From CAAFZY01 sp964410325 (GTDB taxonomy: Bacteria > Pseudomonadota > Alphaproteobacteria > RF32 > CAG-239): a stretch of 64,000 bases of DNA. The position numbers and the translations under genes were made by a program. Shown in pieces: positions 24,557-32,628 of this stretch. A model generated the notes under the pieces. The model had not been told where the DNA came from and did not search any database. It was given only the letters and a program-made list of their open reading frames with translations. Numbering within the stretch: the stretch's first letter is position 1; each line of letters starts with the position of its first letter. The stretch lies in the NCBI GenBank assembly GCA_964410325.1, contig CAYPFN010000004.1:18235-82234 (forward strand), written 5' to 3'.

Positions 24557-25351
24557 ATGAAAAAAATTGCCTTGTCGGTGCTTTTGGCTTTGAGCCTGAC
24601 CGCCTGTGCGACCAATCCGGATGGCAGCAAACTTAATCCTGAAGATGAAGAATCGGGGTTGGAGTACTATAATCGTGCCATGTTTAATTTTAATTATCAG
24701 TTTAATAAAAAGGTTATGAAGCCGGTGGGCGAAGGCTATAAAGAAGTTACCAACCAATTTTTCCGTGACCGGGTCAGCGCTTTTTTTGATAATCTGGAAG
24801 AGCCAGCTTATTTTGCCAATAACCTTTTTCAGGGGGAATTTAAAAACAGCGGTATTTCAGTCGGGCGCTTTTTTATTAACTCAACTCTAGGGCTTGCCGG
24901 AATGTTTGATGTGGCTGTTGGTTGGGGGCTTGAAAAGAAAGCCAATAGTTTTGATAAAACAATGGCAAAATATTGCGTGCCGGACGGTCCGTTCTTTATT
25001 GTGCCGATAGTTGGTCCGGCAACGCCGCGATATGTTGTTGGCTGGACGGCTGATGCTTATGCCAGCCCGCTGTTTTGGGCTTTGATAGATGTTGATGATA
25101 GCGGAGTTGATGCGGCTGTGATTGGCGCAACGACGCTGAAATATATTAATATTTATGCGGAAAATTTAAGTTTGCTTGAAAGCTTGGAAGAAGGGTCTGT
25201 TGATTTTTATGCAACGGTCAAGTCGGCCTTTTTGCAAAATCGGCAAAAATTTGTCAGCATATGTGCCGAAACAGGAACTGATAATGAAGTTTTGAGCTAT
25301 GATTTTGATTTTGGTTATGATGATGCTTTTGATGATGAAATAGAATTTTAA
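24557..25351 (+). CDS. mlaA: MlaA/VacJ outer-membrane phospholipid-removal lipoprotein
   Basis: Outer-membrane component of the Mla pathway, which takes misplaced phospholipids from the outer leaflet and hands them to periplasmic MlaC. 264 residues. Signal peptide with lipobox LTAC (Cys18). Family segments: EYYNRAMFNFNYQFN, NNLFQGEFKNSGISVGRF and INSTLGLAGMFDVA, then the DGPFFIVPIVGP motif. A promoter-like TTGATT-16-TATATT lies at 24494-24521. The mlaC partner follows after 18 bp; the MlaFEDB transporter genes are not in the window. Confidence 0.94.
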   Translation: MKKIALSVLLALSLTACATNPDGSKLNPEDEESGLEYYNRAMFNFNYQFNKKVMKPVGEGYKEVTNQFFRDRVSAFFDNLEEPAYFANNLFQGEFKNSGISVGRFFINSTLGLAGMFDVAVGWGLEKKANSFDKTMAKYCVPDGPFFIVPIVGPATPRYVVGWTADAYASPLFWALIDVDDSGVDAAVIGATTLKYINIYAENLSLLESLEEGSVDFYATVKSAFLQNRQKFVSICAETGTDNEVLSYDFDFGYDDAFDDEIEF

Positions 25352-25369
25352 TTACAAGGAGATGGAAAT

Positions 25370-25966
25370 ATGCGCAAAGTTTTAGGTTTAATATTGACGA
25401 TGGCGCTGTTCGTTGCTGGAACGGCAAAAGCTGATGTTGATGCGCAAAAAGCGGAAGATTTTATTAAGGAAGTAACAAAACAGGGAATAGAAGAAATTAT
25501 TAATTCTGATGTGCCACTGGAAGAAAAAGATGCCAGATTTGCTAAGCTTTTTAATGAATATTTGGATTTAGATTTTATCGGGCGATTTGTTTTAGGTAGA
25601 TATTGGAAAACCTCAAGTTCCAAACAACGAACGGACTTTATAGACGTTTATCGAGAGATGAATATTAAAACTTGGTCCAAACGCTTTGATGAATTTAAAG
25701 GAAAAACCTTTGTTTTCAAAGGGACATCGCCTTCCAGTTCAGCTAATCAAGTTTTTGTAAACACTGAAGTGTCGATGGATCAGGGCGCTCCAGCAAAAGT
25801 GGCCTGGCGGGTTAAGGAAACGGATGGAAAGTTTAAAGTTGTTGATATTGTTATTGAAAATGTCAGTCTGGCGATTACTGCCCGCAATGAATATACGGCA
25901 TATATTAAGAAATCTCCGGATGGAATTGACGGTTTGATCGCCAATCTGCGACAAAAAATCCAATAA
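25370..25966 (+). CDS. mlaC: MlaC periplasmic phospholipid-binding protein
   Basis: Periplasmic shuttle between MlaA and the inner-membrane Mla complex (Ttg2D family), 198 residues. Signal peptide MRKVLGLILTMALFVAGTAKA, then a mature domain with FAKLFNEYLDLDFIGRFVLG and WRVKETDGKFKVVDIVIENV, both family signatures. The end of the domain, IVIENVSLAITARNEYTA, is intact. In an operon with mlaA. Secure. Confidence 0.93.
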   Translation: MRKVLGLILTMALFVAGTAKADVDAQKAEDFIKEVTKQGIEEIINSDVPLEEKDARFAKLFNEYLDLDFIGRFVLGRYWKTSSSKQRTDFIDVYREMNIKTWSKRFDEFKGKTFVFKGTSPSSSANQVFVNTEVSMDQGAPAKVAWRVKETDGKFKVVDIVIENVSLAITARNEYTAYIKKSPDGIDGLIANLRQKIQ

Positions 25967-26080
25967 AAGCGTAACGGCATAAATTATTGCCGATGGTCTG
26001 TTGTTGCCGGAAAATTTCCGATGAGGTTTATAAAATATTTTTGGGCTATTTTTCTGGAGATTTTAACTATAAATGAATAA

Positions 26081-26109
26081 TTGACATTTTGTGCTTTTTT
26101 AGGTAAACT
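26081..26109 (+). promoter_or_regulatory. promoter of the Cys-rich exported protein
   Basis: TTGACA at 26081-26086, 17-bp spacer, TAAACT at 26104-26109. Transcription would begin near 26116, which leaves the ATG at 26119 almost leaderless and supports the ATG at 26149. Confidence 0.6.
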
Positions 26110-26148
26110 AATAATAGTATGTATAATTATTTTTTGTCGGGGGCTGTC

Positions 26149-27111
26149 ATGCTTAGTTTGAAAAATTTTTCCTTAATTTTGGTCGGAATACTGTTTTGGA
26201 GCGTTTCTGCCGAGGCTCGAGTTTGTTTTTTAGCCGGAAGTGATGATGATGAAAACTGTTTGACCTCTATAGGAGATTTTGTCGAGGATGGATGTTCGGG
26301 GTATTTATCTTGTGACATTCCAATTATTGGCGCATCAACTTGCGCTAACAGTGAGCAGTCTCTTTACCAGCCGGAAGATTGTTGTTCGAACGGCTCTTAT
26401 TTTGAACGTTGTGACGGTGAGGGGCAGGTTTGTAACGGCGTCAGTTGTAAGGGCTATGATGCAAACGGCGACATTTACGAATCTTGTGAAATTGGATACT
26501 GTAGCTGTGATAGCTCTTATTCGGAAACTTGTTCGGGAAATGGTTTAACCGGTGATGGCGAAGCTTGTAATGGTTTGTATCAGAGCTGTAAATGTTCTGA
26601 TGAATATTATGCTTGTGATGCTGAAGCTGAAGGTAGTGGCTCTTCTTGTTACGACGACACACAAAAATATACTTCTTGTACATGTCCGGATGCTGATGGA
26701 AGCACATGGGTGTCCGATGCAAGCGATTGTTGTTTTGGTTACTCTAAATATTGTGTTAATCGTCCTAGTGGCCGTATTGTTTATGAGTGTAACCTAGTAA
26801 CGTTTGAGAATTGTTCCTGTGGATATACTTATGCATCAGGTACTTCATCATGCATAAACGGCTGTACTGATGAAGATTATGAATATGTCGGGGTTCCAGA
26901 GAATGTGACTTGTAAAGATCTTCTCAACGGGCTTAGCACAACCTGCGGCAACAATTGTACTTGTAAAAGCGGATATTGGGATTTTACGGAAAGTTGTGAA
27001 CAACAGGTGTCTACAGTTTGTACCAATATAGGATATACAGATACTTCGTGCAGCGGTGAATGGATTGCTTGCCCATATGATGCTTCAGCGAAGAAATGTC
27101 TGAATATATAA
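26149..27111 (+). CDS. exported cysteine-rich repeat protein, unknown function
   Basis: 320 residues from the ATG at 26149, which has GGGGG upstream and puts a signal peptide first (MLSLKNFSLILVGILFWSVS, then AEA cleavage). The mature chain has 38 cysteines in about 300 residues and hardly any Lys/Arg. A loose repeat recurs, Tyr/Phe-x-x-Cys-x-Cys, as in GYCSCDSS, YQSCKCSD, YTSCTCPD and FENCSCGY, often followed by CC or a further Cys after 5-8 residues. Multiple disulfides are likely, so the protein would be periplasmic or on the surface, needing Dsb enzymes. No enzyme motif. No recognised family; a host-contact or structural role is only a guess. Confidence 0.8.
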   Translation: MLSLKNFSLILVGILFWSVSAEARVCFLAGSDDDENCLTSIGDFVEDGCSGYLSCDIPIIGASTCANSEQSLYQPEDCCSNGSYFERCDGEGQVCNGVSCKGYDANGDIYESCEIGYCSCDSSYSETCSGNGLTGDGEACNGLYQSCKCSDEYYACDAEAEGSGSSCYDDTQKYTSCTCPDADGSTWVSDASDCCFGYSKYCVNRPSGRIVYECNLVTFENCSCGYTYASGTSSCINGCTDEDYEYVGVPENVTCKDLLNGLSTTCGNNCTCKSGYWDFTESCEQQVSTVCTNIGYTDTSCSGEWIACPYDASAKKCLNI

Positions 27112-27311
27112 AAATAGTGTAAATGTTTCTGTTTTTAGATGCATGGTAAAAACAATGTTTTAAAGGCATGAGGCAAGCCTTGTCCTTTCTCTTGAGTATG
27201 GGGAAGGGGAATGGTAACAGTGTTGTATTCGTTCGCAGCAATAAAATTATTTGTTGGAATGGTTTTATCCGAGGTGTTTCATAGCTTATAAGGAAATGGC
27301 GCATAATATTC

Positions 27312-27340
27312 TTGCATTTTTATAGAAAATGTGATATATA
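27312..27340 (+). promoter_or_regulatory. promoter of the 119-residue gene
   Basis: TTGCAT (27312-27317), 17 bp, TATATA (27335-27340). The rest of the 27112-27311 gap shows no gene. Confidence 0.6.
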
Positions 27341-27375
27341 TCTATTAGTTTTTTTGGAAAAGGTATGGATTTGCT

Positions 27376-27735
27376 ATGATTATCAATAGTAATGATTCTT
27401 TGCAAAGAAGTATTTTGACTAATAAATGTTTTTATCAAACAACAGCACAGATTATGCATGATTTTGAGCAAAAAGGTTATGCAAACTCTGCTGATGAGAC
27501 AGCTAAAGTAATTGCTGCTTATCATGGTATCATACAGAAAAAAACAAAAAATAACTATAGTAAGGATTATAACGAGGCGTTTGATAAGATTGATAGTGCA
27601 ATTAAAAGCATGGCAAATAAGGTTTTTTATATTTATGATAAAAAAAGTTTTGATCGTGCTTATCAATCTTTTCAAGATTTTGATTATATCAGTGCCATTA
27701 TCCGACGTCAGAGAATGAAAAAAAATCAATTATAA
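27376..27735 (+). CDS. hypothetical soluble alpha-helical protein
   Basis: 119 residues, not recognised. Charged, Lys/Tyr/Asn-rich, predicted mostly helical, no signal peptide. A segment FEQKGYANSADETAKVIAAY looks like the turn of a helical bundle. The start is the ATG at 27376, with GGAAAAGG about 13 bp upstream, a little far. The convincing promoter just ahead supports it. A weak hairpin with T-rich end follows at 27738-27762 (CATATCCGGTTAAATGCCGG). Function unknown. Confidence 0.55.
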   Translation: MIINSNDSLQRSILTNKCFYQTTAQIMHDFEQKGYANSADETAKVIAAYHGIIQKKTKNNYSKDYNEAFDKIDSAIKSMANKVFYIYDKKSFDRAYQSFQDFDYISAIIRRQRMKKNQL

Positions 27736-27853
27736 CATATCCGGTTAAATGCCGGATTTTTGATTTGTGAACTATTTGATATTCAACATTGCAATAATAG
27801 ATTATTGTCGTTACACTCCATGTATAATTTTAATTTAGTGTACGCGAGGGAAT

Positions 27854-28831
27854 ATGAAACAAATATCAGTTATCGGTTGCGGTCGCTGGGGAACTTTTTT
27901 GGGCTGGTATGCCGCTAATTACTGTGTTGATAGTGTTGTTCTATATGATATTCCGACATCGCCTAACTTTATAGAGCTACAGGATACACGGCGTAATTCG
28001 TATTTGGCGTTAAGCGATAATATGGTTTTAACGTCGGATTTAAATAAGATTTTGCATAATGAGTATATAATTATTTCTATTGGGTGCCAGCATTTACGAG
28101 AATTAGCACGCCAACTTAATGGATATAATTTAGAAAATAAAAACTTTTTGTTGGCGATGAAAGGGTTGGAAGAACCAAGCGCTAAAATTTTGATTGATGT
28201 TTTTCGAGAGGAAATCAAACAGAATATACATGTATCCTGTTTGGGCGGGCCGGGACATGTGCAGGATTATATTAAAAAAGTTCCTTCCTGTGTGGTTGTT
28301 GACAGTTATGAAGAAGAAAACAAGGATCGTTGGATTAGGTTGTTGCAGAGTGATTTGATTCGTTTTTATTATGGTAATGACGTTATCGGTAATCAGATTG
28401 GTGCAGCTTTAAAAAATGTTATCGGCATTGCTGCCGGTATTTTGGACGGATTGGAATGGTATGGTTTGAAAGGCGCTTTAATGGCGCGGGCGCCAGTTGA
28501 AGTTGGCCGTTTGATTAAGCATTTTGGCGGAAATCCTTTTACAGCTTATGGGTTGGCGCATTTAGGCGATTATGAGGCAACATTGTTTTCAAAACACAGC
28601 CATAATCGTATGTACGGTGAGATGTTTGCTAAAGGCGAACGTTTCGGTAAACTGGCGGAAGGTGTGGCAACTCTTAAAGCAGTTAAAATTATTGCCGATA
28701 GAGAAAAAATTGATATGCCTATTTGCCAAGCTTTGTATAAGGTTGTTTATGAGGATGCCGATATTAAAGCTACAATCAAAGAGATGTTTGAGCGGGGGTT
28801 GAAAAAGGAATTTGATTATATCAGCGCTTAA
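27854..28831 (+). CDS. gpsA: NAD(P)H-dependent glycerol-3-phosphate dehydrogenase
   Basis: Makes sn-glycerol 3-phosphate from dihydroxyacetone phosphate for phospholipid synthesis; 325 residues. The Rossmann motif IGCGRWGTFLGWY opens the chain, though the second Gly-Ala is replaced. The catalytic Lys lies in AALKNVIGIAAGI near 185 and the substrate-binding region reads GLAHLGDYEATLFS, a variant of the canonical GLGDLxxT. The divergence around these positions makes it a somewhat unusual GpsA, but the overall pattern and length are right. Single gene with a strong terminator. Confidence 0.87.
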   Translation: MKQISVIGCGRWGTFLGWYAANYCVDSVVLYDIPTSPNFIELQDTRRNSYLALSDNMVLTSDLNKILHNEYIIISIGCQHLRELARQLNGYNLENKNFLLAMKGLEEPSAKILIDVFREEIKQNIHVSCLGGPGHVQDYIKKVPSCVVVDSYEEENKDRWIRLLQSDLIRFYYGNDVIGNQIGAALKNVIGIAAGILDGLEWYGLKGALMARAPVEVGRLIKHFGGNPFTAYGLAHLGDYEATLFSKHSHNRMYGEMFAKGERFGKLAEGVATLKAVKIIADREKIDMPICQALYKVVYEDADIKATIKEMFERGLKKEFDYISA

Positions 28832-28842
28832 GGAAAGTTGTT

Positions 28843-28869
28843 AAAAAACCGGCTTTGCGCCGGTTTTTT
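28843..28869. terminator. terminator between gpsA and ctrA
   Basis: AAAAAACCGGC / GCCGGTTTTTT with a 5-nt loop; usable from both directions. Confidence 0.87.
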
Positions 28870-28901
28870 ATGGTTGCAACTCCTTATTTAAAAGATTGAT
28901 A

Positions 28902-29588
28902 TCATTTAACCTCATCCGGATCGCGTAGAACGTAACCGCGGCCCCAGACGGTTTCAATATAATTTTTACCACCAGAGGCTTTTTCTAATTTTTTACGCAG
29001 CTTACAGATGAAGACATCAATAATTTTTAATTCAGGTTCATCAATACCGCCATAAAGATGGTTTAAAAACTGATCTTTGTTTAAGGTAGAACCTTTACGC
29101 AAAGACAATAGCTCCATAATACCGTATTCTTTACCAGTTAGATGTAATGCTTTGCCACAGACGGTTACCGTTTGTGTATCAAGATTGACTTCAACATCGC
29201 CAGTTTTAATAATGGAGTTGGAATGTCCTTTTGAGCGACGGACAATAGCCTGAATACGCGCTAAAAGTTCGGATTTGTCAAAAGGTTTGGTCAGATAGTC
29301 GTCCGCGCCATAACCTAAACCCTTAACCTTTTTATCTGGTTCGCTTAAACCGGAGAGAATTAAAACAGGAGTGTTGACTTTGGCATTGCGCAGACTTTTT
29401 AGAACTTCATAACCATTCATATCCGGAAGCATCAGGTCTAGAATAATGATATCATAATCGTATAATTTGCCGATTTCGAGTCCATCTTCGCCCAAATCGG
29501 TCGCATCAACAATCATGCCTTCTTTTTTTAACATTATTTCAATGTTTTGCGAGACGGCATAATCATCTTCTACTAACAATACTCTCAT
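28902..29588 (-). CDS. ctrA: cell-cycle response regulator CtrA
   Basis: OmpR-type response regulator, 228 residues, that in Alphaproteobacteria silences oriC and controls division and motility genes by binding TTAA-N7-TTAA. The receiver has Asp8/Asp9 and the phospho-acceptor Asp51 (IIILDLMLPDMNG), Lys in DDYLTKPF. The linker RRSKGHSNSIIKTGD and the DNA-binding domain with HLTGKEYGIMELLSLRKG and NHLYGGIDEPELKIIDVFI are nearly identical to Caulobacter CtrA. It ends DPDEVK: the two terminal alanines that serve as ClpXP degron in Caulobacter are absent. A GAATC (GANTC) site lies upstream at 29651-29655. The candidate sites in the origin region make this a plausible regulator there. Confidence 0.95.
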   Translation of the reverse strand: MRVLLVEDDYAVSQNIEIMLKKEGMIVDATDLGEDGLEIGKLYDYDIIILDLMLPDMNGYEVLKSLRNAKVNTPVLILSGLSEPDKKVKGLGYGADDYLTKPFDKSELLARIQAIVRRSKGHSNSIIKTGDVEVNLDTQTVTVCGKALHLTGKEYGIMELLSLRKGSTLNKDQFLNHLYGGIDEPELKIIDVFICKLRKKLEKASGGKNYIETVWGRGYVLRDPDEVK

Positions 29589-29714
29589 CTCTTTGCCTTT
29601 CCGTAATCTTTTAATAGTAATCTTACTATAACGCCATATTTTTTATTTGTGAATCATTTTAAAGCCCTGTTAATAATTATTAATAGGATAAAGAATAATT
29701 AAGCGGAAAGTTGG

Positions 29715-29743
29715 TTGAAATGGAGGATTTTTATGTATATTAT
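29715..29743 (+). promoter_or_regulatory. promoter of sodB
   Basis: TTGAAA (29715-29720), 17-bp spacer, TATTAT (29738-29743), 28 bp before the start codon. Confidence 0.65.
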
Positions 29744-29770
29744 TAACTTAAGTTTTTTAAGGAGGAAAAA

Positions 29771-30346
29771 ATGTTTCAATTACCGCTGCTGAGTTATAAA
29801 CTTGATGAACTTGCCCCCTATATTTCCCAAAACACAATGGCGTTTCATTATTTGAAACATCATCAAACATATATTGATAATCTGAATAAACTGATTGTTG
29901 GAACAGCGTTCGAAAATATGGCTCTGCCGGCAATTGTTAAAAATACTGCCAGGAAAACGGAATACAAGGCAATTTTTAACAATGCCGCGCAAACTTGGAA
30001 TCACTCTTTTTTCTGGAATTCCATGCGGCCGAACGGTGGTGGCAAACCGCATGGGCAGTTGTTTGAGGAAATAATAAAATCTTTCGGCAGTTATGAAAAC
30101 TTTCGCAAAGAGTTTAAAGACGCCGCGCTGGCACAGTTTGGTAGTGGCTGGGCTTGGCTTATTCGTGAAGATAAAGACCGTTTGGCCATTATGAAAACAG
30201 CAAATGCGGATAATCCTCTCGCACATGATTTAGAGGCGGTTTTGACAATCGATGTCTGGGAACATGCGTATTATCTGGATTATCAAAACCGTCGCGCCGA
30301 TTTTATTGATGCCTTTTTGGATCATCTGGTGGATTGGAAAGAATAA
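29771..30346 (+). CDS. sodB: superoxide dismutase [Fe] (or cambialistic)
   Basis: Removes superoxide; 191 residues, the size of Fe-type enzymes. Metal ligands: His26 in MAFHYLKHHQTY, His in NHSFFWNSM, Asp and His in DVWEHAYYLDY. The stretch FGSGWAWLI is conserved. An excellent AAGGAGG precedes the ATG. Fe versus Mn cannot be decided with certainty from sequence; the short length and the Gln-like position favour Fe. Own promoter and terminator. Confidence 0.92.
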   Translation: MFQLPLLSYKLDELAPYISQNTMAFHYLKHHQTYIDNLNKLIVGTAFENMALPAIVKNTARKTEYKAIFNNAAQTWNHSFFWNSMRPNGGGKPHGQLFEEIIKSFGSYENFRKEFKDAALAQFGSGWAWLIREDKDRLAIMKTANADNPLAHDLEAVLTIDVWEHAYYLDYQNRRADFIDAFLDHLVDWKE

Positions 30347-30376
30347 AGACAGACTTGAGATAAATTTACAGTAGAT

Positions 30377-30406
30377 TAAAAGCTCCGGTTATTATCGGAG
30401 CTTTTT
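30377..30406 (+). terminator. terminator of sodB
   Basis: AAAAGCTCCG / CGGAGCTTTTT stem, 8-nt loop, T run. Confidence 0.87.
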
Positions 30407-30461
30407 AAAATAATTCTTGCATTACGTTAAGAAGTATATTAAAAGGAAAGCACTTCGTAAT

Positions 30462-30537
30462 GGTCCCATCGTCTAGAGGCTTAGGACGCGGCCCTCTCAA
30501 GGCTGCAACACGGGTTCGAATCCCGTTGGGATCACCA
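30462..30537 (+). tRNA. tRNA-Glu (anticodon CTC)
   Basis: 76 nt with encoded CCA. Acceptor GGTCCCA/TGGGATC (one G-T pair), anticodon loop CTCTCAA, anticodon CTC reading GAG, T arm CGGGTTCGAATCCCG. Its 3' end is duplicated 187 bp downstream. Confidence 0.95.
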
Positions 30538-30543
30538 ATGCAA
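30523..30543 (+). repeat. 21-bp direct repeat, copy 1, tRNA-Glu 3' end
   Basis: The last 15 bases of tRNA-Glu plus ATGCAA recur exactly at 30710-30730. Such duplications arise when an integrase uses the tRNA 3' end as attachment site. Confidence 0.75.
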
Positions 30544-30566
30544 GCCTCTCTTTTTAAGAGAGGCTT
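30542..30566 (+). terminator. terminator of tRNA-Glu
   Basis: AAGCCTCTC / GAGAGGCTT stem with 7-nt loop, immediately after the tRNA. Confidence 0.78.
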
Positions 30567-30674
30567 TGTTGTTGACCCTAGAGATTCGAACCCGAGGTTC
30601 GTTCAATTGCGACTAAATTTCGCTTTGCGACGCTGTCGCTTGCTTGCTCAATAAGTCTCATTGTGTCTCCTCAG

Positions 30675-30698
30675 AAAAAGAGCGTTAGGGCTCTTTTT
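30675..30698. terminator. terminator-like hairpin inside the duplicated unit
   Basis: AAAAAGAGC / GGCTCTTTTT with a 5-nt loop, between the two tRNA-end repeats. The sequence before it (30570-30670) contains GATTCGAACCC, a T-arm-like string, but no complete tRNA. Confidence 0.6.
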
Positions 30699-30709
30699 CT
30701 TTCGGCCAT

Positions 30710-30730
30710 CCGTTGGGATCACCAATGCAA
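30710..30730 (+). repeat. 21-bp direct repeat, copy 2 (attachment-site remnant)
   Basis: Exact copy of 30523-30543, followed by another hairpin with a T tail (GGCAG at 30733-30737, CTGCC at 30747-30751, then GTTTTT). The flanking tRNA body is missing. From here to 30916 I see no gene. Confidence 0.72.
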
Positions 30731-30916
30731 ATGGCAGGTATGAAAACTGCCGTTTTTCTTTATTTTCCAGGGACTTCAGCGAGTTTGAGAGTTGTAAATT
30801 TGAAATTACGGTTTTGGGAAGCTTATACGAACTCGTTTAGAAAAAATATTTATTTTTTTCAAATGCTTAGATCTGTTGAAATCTTGTTCAATTTTTGGGG
30901 ATGTTTTGTTTTTCAG

Positions 30917-31699
30917 TTAACGTAGATTTATGCCGTATTTCTTTACTAAGCTTTTCAGAGCCTCTTTAGTGATCTTATCTTGATACCATTGTTGTCTTTC
31001 TTCTTTAAAAAATTCATTTCCGGCCGTCATACAGTCAGGGCAAAAGGGAGATATATTGTGTTTTTTTGCGAGTAATCGGGCTCTTGTTATATCGCTAAAA
31101 TCGCCATCAGATCTTTGTTGCATAATGCACATCTCGTCTGGATCTGTACAATGTGGGCCTAAATTCTCTTCAGAATTTTTTCTTCTTTCGTAAGTAAGAT
31201 TAATAACATGTCCAAACTCGTGCATTAATACTGTTTTGAAGTTTTCGCGATCAATCAGCTTGCCGTTTTGATTTGAAAAGCGGTAGGCAGAAACAACACA
31301 GCCAATCCTCTCTTCTCCTATACCTAGACAATATGCATCCTTATCATAAGGATATAAATCATCTTTTGTCAACAAGATTGTAAATTGTGGAATTTGTTGA
31401 TTTGTCGGGTCTTTCTGCATTGTTTCAAGTAAGGTGCTTGCATTTAGCCGATGATAATTAGGGTCTGGTCGGGCATTTTCAATATGCCAACGAGTGCTTT
31501 TATATGGAGCCAGATAAAGCTTCCCATTTTGAGAATAGATATACCCATGATCTTTCCATGCACCTAAATTAGTAATTGGATAATCATTTTTATATTCAGG
31601 GAAAAACCCCATGATTTCGCTAATTGCTTCGACAGCGACATAGTTTACTTCAGGATCAAGCCCATCTTGGCTAACTATATAAATATCTCTCTGTTTCAT
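30917..31699 (-). CDS. archaemetzincin-like zinc metalloprotease
   Basis: 260 residues, no signal peptide, so probably cytoplasmic. The zinc motif is HEFGH (160-164). Further along come H183-C184, C191-x-M193 and C220-x-x-C223, which matches in order the archaemetzincin signature (third His-Cys, CxM, CxxC) but with a longer insertion of 18 residues between the second and third His. The strand LLTKDDLYPY (110-118) and CVVSAYRF (134-141) are typical of archaemetzincins too. The four cysteines probably bind a second structural zinc. Substrate unknown. It lies in the accessory stretch next to the duplicated tRNA-Glu end, so it may have arrived by integration. Confidence 0.78.
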   Translation of the reverse strand: MKQRDIYIVSQDGLDPEVNYVAVEAISEIMGFFPEYKNDYPITNLGAWKDHGYIYSQNGKLYLAPYKSTRWHIENARPDPNYHRLNASTLLETMQKDPTNQQIPQFTILLTKDDLYPYDKDAYCLGIGEERIGCVVSAYRFSNQNGKLIDRENFKTVLMHEFGHVINLTYERRKNSEENLGPHCTDPDEMCIMQQRSDGDFSDITRARLLAKKHNISPFCPDCMTAGNEFFKEERQQWYQDKITKEALKSLVKKYGINLR

Positions 31700-31875
31700 G
31701 ATATATCCCTCTGTTCTATATTATACCCTTATTTTTATTAAAAATCAAGGAATGCAAATAGCCAGCCGTTTTACAACTTGTCCGAACAATTTATTTATTG
31801 ATATATTTTAAAGATAGGATTATGAGATATTTCTTTTGCAATAGACACCGCTTCTTTAAAAACTGGCAATAAATT

Positions 31876-32568
31876 ATGCTCCATAATTTCATAAGGATCT
31901 TTTTGTTGTTTATTTTGCAGCATTCAACTTCTCCATATTTATTTATATCAAGATACTTAAATAATTTTAAAGATGATTACCATGCATCCAGACGATTATA
32001 TGCGATGTCTATAGCATCTTTGGTTATAAATTTATTGAATGCTAAGAATAATTCGGATGAACTGAAAAAGAAAAATATAAAGATGCTCGATGTAATTCAA
32101 GAGAGAACTTATTATAACGCAGATGGTAGTTTAAGAAAAGAAAGTATTTTTTATCACCCGGAAATTATAAAATTCAAGATTCAAATGAATAAATTAGGAG
32201 GAGGATATTTTGATGATGCTGTTATATGTCGTTGCGTAGAGAGTTTTAAGCTTGATAGTGGTATGAGTACATTTAGCGAAGGACAGCCCATTATTTCTCC
32301 TGATGGAAAAATTTTAGATTGGGAAAAGGCATCAAATTCTGCTATATTTAAATTTGCCGTTAGGGATATGGTAATTGATATGTATTCCCGTGAGATGGAA
32401 CGTTATAAAAAACTCAATGAGGATGAGAAAATGAGAGAAGTTAGATATTTTATCAATAAAGAGTGCGAAGAAACAATAAATACGAAAATAGCTGAAAGTT
32501 GCTCAGAAAGACAGGGCTCTTCGGTTGTTGGCTTATTTATGGATAAAGGAGGAAAAGGCATCGCGTAA
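31876..32568 (+). CDS. hypothetical protein, possibly exported
   Basis: 230 residues, unrecognised. The N-terminus MLHNFIRIFLLFILQHSTS is hydrophobic and could be a signal or anchor. The rest is charged and helical with EERTYY-like and ICRCVESFKLDSG segments, three cysteines and a Lys/Gly-rich end. A/T usage is higher than in neighbours, consistent with an accessory origin. No good ribosome-binding site is visible, and a start further in cannot be excluded. Function unknown. Confidence 0.5.
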   Translation: MLHNFIRIFLLFILQHSTSPYLFISRYLNNFKDDYHASRRLYAMSIASLVINLLNAKNNSDELKKKNIKMLDVIQERTYYNADGSLRKESIFYHPEIIKFKIQMNKLGGGYFDDAVICRCVESFKLDSGMSTFSEGQPIISPDGKILDWEKASNSAIFKFAVRDMVIDMYSREMERYKKLNEDEKMREVRYFINKECEETINTKIAESCSERQGSSVVGLFMDKGGKGIA

Positions 32569-32628
32569 ACTGTGCGTTTAAGCCTCATCAAGTCAAAAAG
32601 TCTTTATTGTTTTGGAATATAAGAAAGA

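Noticed and set aside
30570..30670. Possible second tRNA between the tRNA-Glu end repeats (GATTCGAACCC)
   Set aside because: A T-arm-like string only; the T stem does not pair properly and no acceptor or D arm can be built.
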